64,000 nt of DNA from Candidatus Doudnabacteria bacterium RIFCSPHIGHO2_02_FULL_42_25 (GTDB lineage: Bacteria; Patescibacteria; Doudnabacteria; UBA920; O2-02-FULL-48-8): NCBI GenBank assembly GCA_001777665.1, contig MFEQ01000005.1, positions 13,741 to 77,740 of the forward strand. The letters are read 5' to 3'. Within the stretch, counting starts at the first letter, position 1. Each line of letters opens with the position of its first letter. Shown here piece after piece: positions 58,588 through 64,000 of this stretch. Under the pieces are notes generated by a model. The model was given only the letters and a program-made list of their open reading frames with translations, was not told where the DNA came from and did no database searches. The position numbers and the translations under genes are program-made.

Positions 58588-59748
58588 TTATTGAAAAGTT
58601 GTATAGTAACTCGCCACTGTGCTATAACAAGTTTCCTGAAGATTGGCTTCAATCGAGGCGCAAAGCTCTTTGGCTTGGACATCAGAGTGATGATACGAAA
58701 CAAAATCTTTCACCGCCCCGATAATACAATTCAGGCGTTGGTTTTCGTCTTTACCGAGCTCACAGGTCGCTTTGGTTATTTCGACATTGCTAATGCTGCG
58801 ACCAGAGGCATCCCGTCCCAAACTTTGGTAACATATAACAGCATAATTTCCCACAGTACTGCAAAGCTCAAAAACTTTCGCAAAGTCACCGTTCGTGACT
58901 TTGAGCATGTACGAAGTCTGCATCAAATAACAGGTGGTTTTGTATTTATCGTTTACTGCGGTACAAGGATAGAGCGGTTCTTCAGGTTTCAAATATTTCG
59001 TAAAGTGATTTTTGTTATCGATAATCACATTTTCCATAAATGCGCCGCCATGACATGAAGACTGCTCCCAACTGCCACCTAAATTATCACAAAGTTCCAG
59101 TGATTCGAATAATTCGTTTTGAGAAATCGCCATGACACCATGACCGAGTCCGTGGACACAGTTGTAGTAATCAAAGCTATAAGATGCTTTGCCAGGAATT
59201 GCATTACATATCCCATCCATTTTGCTAGCCAATTCTTCGCGCGAAATCCGACCGATAATGCCTTCCATGACACCGTGGTAGTAGCCTGACCAACAAAAAC
59301 TATCGCCTTTCGAATATGCAGTACCAACACCGGGATAAATTTCAGTCGCTGCCGTTCCTATGGTATGCGTGATCGGATGACACTGTGATTTGATATACGC
59401 GCTTTGATCATAACGAATTTTTAAATCATCAAAAGCTGCCGTAACACCCTGCCCTTTGACTAGACCCTTGTAATAATCTTCGTAACAGGTAAACGTTTGG
59501 GATGCTTCGCGAATACAAGCATCAGACAACGTTATCGTGGATTTACTACTCTTTAACTGGGAAGCAGAAGGATTAATAATCTCTTCAGCGCTTTGTTTAA
59601 TCAAATCTTCGACTGAAAGATTCTCGGTACTTGGCGAATTACTTTGTGTTGATTCATTTGCTGATTTTTTAGAACCCTGCCAATAATATACAGCTCCGGC
59701 AAGCAGGATTAAAACCGTTATTCCAATTTGAATCTGCTTTTTCCTCAT
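58588..59748 (-). CDS. Exported Cys/His-rich protein of unknown function
   Basis: The 386-residue protein has an N-terminal membrane anchor (about 7-23), a Ser-rich linker and a domain with about 20 Cys. Conserved-looking segments are CHPITHTIG, GYYHGVMEG, CVHGLGHGVM and CHGGAFMEN, then repeats of the form xxCY...ELC...C. The His clusters suggest metal binding and the periodic Cys suggest disulfide-pinned helical repeats. I do not recognise a named family. It overlaps the phospholipase D-type gene by 4 bp. Confidence 0.68.
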   Translation of the reverse strand: MRKKQIQIGITVLILLAGAVYYWQGSKKSANESTQSNSPSTENLSVEDLIKQSAEEIINPSASQLKSSKSTITLSDACIREASQTFTCYEDYYKGLVKGQGVTAAFDDLKIRYDQSAYIKSQCHPITHTIGTAATEIYPGVGTAYSKGDSFCWSGYYHGVMEGIIGRISREELASKMDGICNAIPGKASYSFDYYNCVHGLGHGVMAISQNELFESLELCDNLGGSWEQSSCHGGAFMENVIIDNKNHFTKYLKPEEPLYPCTAVNDKYKTTCYLMQTSYMLKVTNGDFAKVFELCSTVGNYAVICYQSLGRDASGRSISNVEITKATCELGKDENQRLNCIIGAVKDFVSYHHSDVQAKELCASIEANLQETCYSTVASYYTTFQ

Positions 59749-60803
59749 AGATAATTATGAATCGGCCAGGTTACTATTTCGACAACTCTTTCCAAAAAAG
59801 GTCGTCTCTGCCAATCATTTATCTCTATTTGTCGACAGTGCCGAAGGTTACTCTGAAAAAATTCAGAAACCGCATCGACGAACTGGGAATCAGTGGAGGT
59901 GGCATTTGCCTCCATGTTGTAATAAAAACTAAATTTATCCAAATTGCTGCTGCCCACAGCCGCCCAATTATCGTCAATTATGGCAGTTTTGGCATGAATA
60001 ATCGCGTCTTCGTAGCGATAAATCCCGATATTTGCACGTAAAGCCTTGTGGAAGTACGAGGTCGAGAATCGAACCGGTAAATACTCATCATCTTTGCCTC
60101 GCACAATAATTTTAACATCCACTCCGGATCTGGCCTTATCTAGAATTAACTGGAAAAAATTTCGATCTGGAAAAAAATAGGAAGTCGTCATATAAATACT
60201 TTTGTTGGCAGATTTTATATGTTTGCGCAATTCTTCGTAAAATTCTTTCCGGCCGTAACCACAATAATCGATATGGAGTTGCGGATCATGTGATTTTTTT
60301 TCAAATTTTGGTGATTTGAAATATTGTCGGCGGTGAACATCGGCTTCCAAACTTTCAAAACTCCTTTGAATATCCTCAATAATTGGTTCATCTTCGTACC
60401 GAATCATGGTATCTTTAAAAAAAGTGAATTTCTTTTTGATCCCCAGTCCCCCGATCCAGGCAATTTTTGAATCAATGATCAAAGTTTTTTTGTGTAAATG
60501 AAAAAACCAGCTACTGGGTTTAAATGGACTAACCGGATTAAAAACTTGAAATTGAATCCCACGATTCATCAACGCCTTCACATATCCGGACCGAAACAAC
60601 GGATAACTCCCCCATCCATCACAAATAACTCTAATTTTTACGCCTTCGCGATTTTTCTTATCCAGCAGCTTTAAAAATTTATGACCCACCCGATCATCCC
60701 AGAAAGAATATTGCTCAAGCTCGATAGTGGAAGAGGCTTGAGAAATATCGGCAAGCATACTATCCCAGGTCTCTTTGGTTTCAGAAAATAATTTCCAGCT
60801 CAT
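59745..60803 (-). CDS. Cardiolipin synthase/phospholipase D family protein
   Basis: The 352-residue protein has two HKD motifs, HLHKKTLIIDSKIAWIGG (about 101-118) and IIHAKTAIIDDNWAAVGSSNLD (about 266-287), the catalytic pair of the PLD superfamily. Lacking N-terminal membrane helices, it resembles ClsB-type cardiolipin synthases. It is coupled to the nucleotidyltransferase gene upstream by 4 bp. Confidence 0.85.
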   Translation of the reverse strand: MSWKLFSETKETWDSMLADISQASSTIELEQYSFWDDRVGHKFLKLLDKKNREGVKIRVICDGWGSYPLFRSGYVKALMNRGIQFQVFNPVSPFKPSSWFFHLHKKTLIIDSKIAWIGGLGIKKKFTFFKDTMIRYEDEPIIEDIQRSFESLEADVHRRQYFKSPKFEKKSHDPQLHIDYCGYGRKEFYEELRKHIKSANKSIYMTTSYFFPDRNFFQLILDKARSGVDVKIIVRGKDDEYLPVRFSTSYFHKALRANIGIYRYEDAIIHAKTAIIDDNWAAVGSSNLDKFSFYYNMEANATSTDSQFVDAVSEFFQSNLRHCRQIEINDWQRRPFLERVVEIVTWPIHNYL

Positions 60804-61300
60804 CGTTTTTTAATTTTGACGTTGACTTTTTGAGGGGCTGTTTTGATTGCTCTGTCCACCAAATCCGAGCTGGAGCTAATCTTGCCGCCGTGACCGACAT
60901 TGTAAACCATTTTTATCCCATAGCGACGGCAGACAGACAAATCTCGATTCAACGAAGAATTTTTATTTCGAGCATCAGCTACAGTTCGGTCTCCACCATT
61001 CGCAAAAATATCCGGTTTCAATCGCCTCAATTCTTCGCTGACGCTCATATCTTCCGGATCATGTTTGTGCTTGGAAATTACCACCTCATCGACATACTTG
61101 ATCGCGTCGATTACTTCTTTGCGATCTTTCTGTGACATGAAATTGAATTTCTTTTTTTTGCGGAGCCAGTTGTCGTTGTTCAAAATCACGACAAGCTTAT
61201 CTCCCAAAGCTTTCGCTTCTTTGAACAATCGAATATGACCCGGATGGATCGGATCGAATCCTCCGGACACAACTACCACTATTGGCTTATGATTTTCCAT
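60800..61300 (-). CDS. Cytidylyltransferase-like nucleotidyltransferase (HxGH family)
   Basis: The 166-residue protein has GGFDPIHPGHIRLFKEAKALG with the HxGH active site (about 14-34), and NGGDRTVAD and SSSSDLV near the end, close to RfaE2/TagD-type enzymes. These activate a phosphorylated sugar or glycerol with CTP or ATP. With the PLD gene next to it a role in phospholipid head group or polymer precursor synthesis is possible, but unproven. Confidence 0.8.
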   Translation of the reverse strand: MENHKPIVVVVSGGFDPIHPGHIRLFKEAKALGDKLVVILNNDNWLRKKKKFNFMSQKDRKEVIDAIKYVDEVVISKHKHDPEDMSVSEELRRLKPDIFANGGDRTVADARNKNSSLNRDLSVCRRYGIKMVYNVGHGGKISSSSDLVDRAIKTAPQKVNVKIKKR

Positions 61301-61338
61301 TCGCTAATTATACCACTAAATGGAATGGGTGCCTAAGC

Positions 61339-61533
61339 TTAATGTTTGGTTTTATGACCGCTATAAGCGAGATACAGAGCTAGTACACCCACAACCCAGG
61401 ATACGCCGACTGAAATATTGGTATCACCAAAGGTTACAGGGATATTGTTGAAAGCGCGGTACAAATGAGCTACACCGATTACCAGAAACAGGACAGTGGT
61501 AACCATCATGTAGTTATCGTGCTTTAAATGCAT
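61339..61533 (-). CDS. Small two-helix membrane protein
   Basis: The 64-residue protein has two membrane segments (about 9-27 and 43-58) and His-rich ends. It lies alone between the nucleotidyltransferase and receiver genes. No family is recognised. Confidence 0.6.
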   Translation of the reverse strand: MHLKHDNYMMVTTVLFLVIGVAHLYRAFNNIPVTFGDTNISVGVSWVVGVLALYLAYSGHKTKH

Positions 61534-61599
61534 ATTTTTGTTAGTTTCTTAAAGTTTTTATCGACCTTTTTTGCTTGTCTATATTATATCACGAAAAAA

Positions 61600-61971
61600 C
61601 TACTTCAAGTACTTTTCAATCTCGGTCACAATCATTTCAGGAGTTACCGATGTTTTGACGATATAATCCACAGCGCCCAAAGATTTGGCACGGCTAATGT
61701 CTTCGGTGCCGGCTAAATTCGACATAACTATAATTGGGGTAGTAAATTCTTTACCTTTCAATCTTTCTAAAACATGAAAGCCGTCAAACCAAGGCATGGT
61801 TAAATCCAGCAAGACTATGCCGTAGATTTCTCGCTCCAGAAGGTCGACTGCAACTTGGCCATCCGGCGCAGTCGAAACATCGTAACCTTTGAGTTGAAGT
61901 TTGTTCGATAAAACGTCAGTCAGAGCTAAATCGTCTTCGACAATTAACACCCGTTTTTTACTGTGGATCAT
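61600..61971 (-). CDS. Stand-alone receiver domain response regulator
   Basis: The 123-residue CheY-like protein has the acidic pair in VEDD (about 12-14), phospho-Asp in VLLDLTMP (about D56), the switch Ser in VMSN and the Lys in YIVKTS. There is no output domain and no kinase nearby, so it must signal through protein contact to an unlinked partner. It diverges from the peptidase-like gene. Confidence 0.9.
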   Translation of the reverse strand: MIHSKKRVLIVEDDLALTDVLSNKLQLKGYDVSTAPDGQVAVDLLEREIYGIVLLDLTMPWFDGFHVLERLKGKEFTTPIIVMSNLAGTEDISRAKSLGAVDYIVKTSVTPEMIVTEIEKYLK

Positions 61972-61986
61972 ATGCCAATATTATGC

Positions 61987-61992
61987 TATAAT
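61987..61992 (+). promoter_or_regulatory. -10 box of the peptidase-like gene
   Basis: TATAAT lies 10 nt before ATG 62003, giving a nearly leaderless mRNA. No good -35 box is seen. Confidence 0.5.
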
Positions 61993-62002
61993 TAGCTCTC
62001 AT

Positions 62003-62548
62003 ATGCAAGTAATAATATCAGCTCATTTTGACATCGCCAGACCAGTGATGTCTATTAATTTGGATGGTGAAAAGCTGGAAGGTTTGGTAGATAACCTGGC
62101 TGGTGTTTTTGTCGCATACCAAGCCTCCAGGAAAACTGGTGTGCCTGTTTACTTCACGAACTTCGAAGAACTGGAATACGATGGAGCAGAAGCAGTAGCT
62201 AATAAACTAGACCCGAAAAACACTATAGTCGTGGTTGTAGACACCATTAAATTCTCAGATGCCAAAGGCTTTCCTGCCTCAGTTGCCAATGTCTATGATC
62301 TGGATTTATCTGAACTCAAGAAAAGTCTAGGTCATAAAGTTGACTTTATTGATGAACCGTTCGAACCTACAGAAGACGAGACCTGCATCTACGGTAAAAA
62401 ATATGGATTTAAAGCTTTCTATTTCGGAGTCCCGATCTCTGGGGACAATTATCACGCCACTGACAACCACGTCTCTCTCAAAGCCATCGACCAATCTACT
62501 GAAATTTTAGTCGAGGTAATCACCTGGCTACAGAAACAAAAGAACTAA
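62003..62548 (+). CDS. Short M42/M28-like metallopeptidase family protein
   Basis: The 181-residue protein keeps a metal-site skeleton: SAHFDIA (HxD), LVDNLAGVF (bridging Asp), NFEELEYDG (Glu pair), VVVDT, and a His in NYHATDNHVSLK. It is much shorter than M42 aminopeptidases because the inserted domain is missing. ATG 62003 follows the -10 box; longer in-frame starts would overlap the divergent gene. Substrate unknown. Confidence 0.72.
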   Translation: MQVIISAHFDIARPVMSINLDGEKLEGLVDNLAGVFVAYQASRKTGVPVYFTNFEELEYDGAEAVANKLDPKNTIVVVVDTIKFSDAKGFPASVANVYDLDLSELKKSLGHKVDFIDEPFEPTEDETCIYGKKYGFKAFYFGVPISGDNYHATDNHVSLKAIDQSTEILVEVITWLQKQKN

Positions 62549-62585
62549 CCCGCAGTTAACCTCCGTCATCCCGGACCCTTTCGTC

Positions 62586-62606
62586 ATCCTGAACTTGATT
62601 CAGGAT
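62586..62606. repeat. CTTGA-loop hairpin repeat
   Basis: ATCCTGAA (62586-62593), loop CTTGA, TTCAGGAT (62599-62606). The stem sequence differs from the hppA terminator while the loop is identical. Confidence 0.6.
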
Positions 62607-62662
62607 CCATTTCTATAACTAATACTCAAGTTTTATTTATTAGGCTGCAAGTTTCTCTCTTT

Positions 62663-62720
62663 CCGTGACTGGCTGGGGTTGATCTTTGACAATTTTACTG
62701 CTAAACTCTCCTAGTCACGG
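62663..62720. promoter_or_regulatory. Promoter flanked by inverted repeats
   Basis: TTGATC (62679-62684), 17 bp, TAAACT (62702-62707) form a plausible promoter. CCGTGACT (62663-62670) and AGTCACGG (62713-62720) bracket it, and the right arm runs into the GGAGG ribosome site of the next small gene. Confidence 0.5.
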
Positions 62721-62729
62721 AGGACCTCA

Positions 62730-62843
62730 ATGCGCAACTCACTCAGCTTCCTGCTCGGTGCAGTAGTCTGTCTAGCGATGTGCGGAATCTTCTCGATTCC
62801 CCAAGTCATCTGGCGGAGAACATCCCGCCTGGCTACGGCATAA
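62730..62843 (+). CDS. 37-residue membrane peptide (cassette class)
   Basis: GGAGG (62719-62723) stands 6 nt before ATG 62730. The peptide has one membrane segment (about 5-24, SFLLGAVVCLAMCGIF) and a basic tail (WRRTSRLA). Its own promoter, ribosome site and terminator make it credible despite its size. Function unknown. Confidence 0.55.
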   Translation: MRNSLSFLLGAVVCLAMCGIFSIPQVIWRRTSRLATA

Positions 62844-62857
62844 TCATCGATGACTTT

Positions 62858-62890
62858 GGTTCACCCCTCACAAGGTGAACCTCTTTTTTT
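62858..62890 (+). terminator. Terminator of the 37-residue peptide gene
   Basis: GGTTCACC (62858-62865) pairs with GGTGAACC (62874-62881) and is followed by CTTTTTTT. Confidence 0.85.
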
Positions 62891-62896
62891 ATATTC

Positions 62897-62938
62897 AAAA
62901 AAAACCGGAAACGAGACTAAGTGGTGGTCTCGTTTCCG
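62897..62938 (-). terminator. Terminator of the frameshifted cassette gene
   Basis: On the minus strand CGGAAACGAGAC and GTCTCGTTTCCG form a 12-bp perfect stem followed by eight T residues. Confidence 0.9.
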
Positions 62939-62959
62939 AGGTCGTCGAACGCCAAACGA

Positions 62960-63266
62960 CTAGGAGTTGGCTTCGCCCGCCTTGGCTTCATTTGCTCCGA
63001 TTCGGAGCGAGCGGAGAAAAGTCCTGTCATTGGTCGTGAGCTCGAACGTCTTCCGCGCCGGGAGAAGTCGTGCGGGCGTGGTAATTTTCGTCACAGCAGC
63101 TTGAGTATTCGTGTTGACGAAACCCACAACGGCTTCGAGCGTGACGCATGTCGTATCCAGCCTCGCGCGCGTTCGCACGACATGCTTCCACTTGCGGACT
63201 TTCCGCGACCGCTGCAGAAATAGCTTCCGCAAGCTCCTTTGCAAATCTATCGACGAATTCATTCAT
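62960..63266 (-). pseudogene. Frameshifted orphan gene (cassette class)
   Basis: The ribosome site AAGGGGG and ATG 63266 open a frame MNEFVDRFAKELAEAISAAV...EACRANA. The natural C-terminus (LEAVVGFVNTNTQAAVTKI...IGANEAKAGEANS, TAG at 62960, then terminator) is in another frame. Adding two bases to the CGCGCGCG run (63164-63171) would restore one ~103-residue protein. It is either a slipped, switched-off gene or a sequencing indel. No family is recognised. Confidence 0.6.
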
Positions 63267-63318
63267 GGCCATCCCCCTTGGGTAACGTGTGTCTAAATTA
63301 TAGCAATTAAAAATGAAG

Positions 63319-63348
63319 AAAGGCCAACCGCTTGCGCAGTTGGCCTTT
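63319..63348 (-). terminator. Terminator after the zinc-ribbon cassette gene
   Basis: AAAGGCCAAC (63319-63328) pairs with GTTGGCCTTT (63339-63348); on the minus strand a T-rich tract follows. Confidence 0.82.
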
Positions 63349-63355
63349 CACGAAC

Positions 63356-63775
63356 TTACACGATCGTCGGGATTCGTCCGACCCAGAGCTCCGTTCCACA
63401 CAGTTTGCAGAATGTCTCGGTCTGACTTACCCAACGCGCCTCAGCTGGCCCTTCGCATTTCGGGCAGCGGACTTGGCGTTGCGCGCTAATCTGGCCTTCA
63501 CCAGTTGCCTTGCGCAACCACCCCTGCACGTGTATCCACGTACCACCTGCCGGGATCATAAACCCCTTGAAATGCCATCGTTCACCGTCGGGGTCTTTCC
63601 GAGCCGAGTTCTCGATGAGAAGCCTAATCGGTTGGCTGCGTGATCCGTGAATAATTACTGCACGGACCTGTTGCCGATTATGTCTATCACCTTGTTCATG
63701 CGAGTCATGGAATGCTGCAAACCCGTCTCTCAGTACAAGGCGATGCGCGATGACACCTGGCTTAAAGTTCGCCAC
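63356..63775 (-). CDS. Orphan protein with C-terminal zinc ribbon (cassette class)
   Basis: The start is GTG 63775, 5 nt after GGAGG. The 139-residue protein has a His/Arg-rich N-terminal half, a GFMIPAGGTWIHVQGW beta segment and a C-terminal CPKC...CKLCG zinc ribbon (about 104-130). The long leader is highly structured, and a canonical promoter lies about 100 nt upstream. One coding line counts 62% GC. I do not recognise the family; nucleic-acid binding is plausible. Confidence 0.68.
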   Translation of the reverse strand: MANFKPGVIAHRLVLRDGFAAFHDSHEQGDRHNRQQVRAVIIHGSRSQPIRLLIENSARKDPDGERWHFKGFMIPAGGTWIHVQGWLRKATGEGQISAQRQVRCPKCEGPAEARWVSQTETFCKLCGTELWVGRIPTIV

Positions 63776-63804
63776 GACTTCCTCCGTCTAAGGTCCTAGG
63801 ACGC

Positions 63805-63875
63805 TGCAGGACCAATACAGCCTTCAACCCCCTTTCGGGAATTGGACCTGCGCATGCAGGGATTACGAACAACAC
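63805..63875 (-). promoter_or_regulatory. Structured 5' leader of the zinc-ribbon gene
   Basis: On the minus strand the predicted leader contains CCTGCATGCGCAGG, then CAGGTCCAAT pairing with ATTGGTCCTG (9 of 10) around a loop with TCCCGAAAGGGG, then a GTCCTAGGAC palindrome before the ribosome site. This looks like a cis-regulatory RNA. Confidence 0.45.
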
Positions 63876-63904
63876 AGTGTACACGAAAACAGCCATTTTG
63901 TCAA
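63876..63904 (-). promoter_or_regulatory. Promoter of the zinc-ribbon cassette gene
   Basis: On the minus strand TTGACA (63904-63899), 17 bp, TACACT (63881-63876). Confidence 0.8.
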
Positions 63905-63976
63905 TGGCTTGTACAGTTAACACCATACGGTTACATTCTGGTAGTCTAACGGTGACACCTGTTAACTAAACATTTA

Positions 63977-64000
63977 TGAGAACACCTAAATATACAAGGG
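63977..64000 (+). CDS. Possible start of a gene cut by the window edge
   Basis: ATG 63977 opens a frame MRTPKYTR that runs off the window. TTGTAC-17-TACATT upstream (about 63910-63938) and GTTAAC repeats lie between it and the divergent gene. Too short to judge. Confidence 0.25.

Noticed and set aside
62921..63223. 100-codon plus-strand ORF over the frameshifted gene
   Set aside because: It runs through the minus-strand terminator stem and has no ribosome site; the minus strand has both signals.
1..64000. UGA recoding (genetic code 25)
   Set aside because: RF2 with its UGA frameshift is present and many genes (tmk, dcd, thyA, ftsE) end in UGA at the expected length.
1..64000. Insertion sequence or prophage
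   Set aside because: No transposase, integrase or phage structural gene was found in any frame I read; mobile traces are limited to repeats, the LAGLIDADG remnant and the cassette-like genes.

Overview
The window reads as a chromosomal segment of an AT-rich bacterium of the Candidate Phyla Radiation (Patescibacteria). The evidence is the gene style: compact operons with 1-14 bp overlaps, a divergent CTP synthase signature, a VirD4-like ATPase next to a membrane partner, a sigma-region-4/HARE-HTH regulator, a GxxExxY protein, a LAGLIDADG remnant and many small membrane proteins. Both L1 (rplA) and L9 (rplI) are present, and these are missing from some CPR lineages, but I cannot place the lineage further. 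UGA is a stop codon here: RF2 (prfB) is present with its own autoregulatory UGA frameshift, so this is not one of the UGA-recoding lineages.

Layout. 0-4.3 kb: end of a surface protein, a small anchored protein, then secE-nusG-rplK-rplA. 4.9-10.8 kb: a nucleotide operon, dcd-tmk-CYTH-HIT-thyA-nudix-folA, then HD, HAD and small membrane proteins. 10.9-16 kb: GxxExxY protein, prfB, ftsEX, rplI, pyrG. 16-19 kb: rpmA, a Trm11-like methyltransferase, and a divergent Ada-like protein plus cysteine desulfurase. 19.7-20.5 kb: a gene-poor stretch with a broken LAGLIDADG endonuclease. 20.5-26.8 kb: kinase-like protein, ABC transporter, EnvC-like M23 protein (a plausible partner of FtsEX), gltX, and a WecG/TagA glycosyltransferase. 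26.9-28.5 kb: def-fmt. 28.5-35.9 kb: SDR, sugar dehydrogenase, a UIYLYP-type protein, MEMO, murI, pterin dehydratase, acylphosphatase, CYTH. 36-41 kb: purE, GT-C glycosyltransferase, a DEAD-box helicase and membrane proteins. 41-48 kb: an EPSP-synthase-like protein, a nucleotidyltransferase group, tRNA-Gln(CUG), GT2, YbaB, and a K+-independent H+-pyrophosphatase. 49-59 kb: mnmA, a TrmB regulator, the VirD4-like pair, secF/secD. 58.6-62.5 kb: a Cys-rich exported protein, cardiolipin synthase-like, nucleotidyltransferase, receiver domain, M42/M28-like protein.

Two layers of genes are visible. Core genes have low GC (about 40% in hand-counted lines), weak or no Shine-Dalgarno, and several apparently leaderless promoters in which the -10 box sits 5-10 nt from ATG. 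Scattered between them are at least a dozen orphan genes with higher GC (48-62% in hand-counted lines), strong GGAGG-type ribosome binding sites, a preference for TAG stops, and in most cases a terminator hairpin that starts at or includes the stop codon. They behave like single-gene cassettes and most have no recognisable family. A displaced fragment of an mnmA 3' end beyond one cassette hints at how they arrive.

The other notable layer is repeats: a 40-nt palindrome in two copies, degenerate heptamer tandem repeats at six loci (three inside coding sequence), palindromic elements inserted in frame in mnmA and in a glycosyltransferase gene, CTTGA-loop hairpins with compensatory changes, and an inverted repeat with a 52-codon ORF between secD and secF that could control secF translation.
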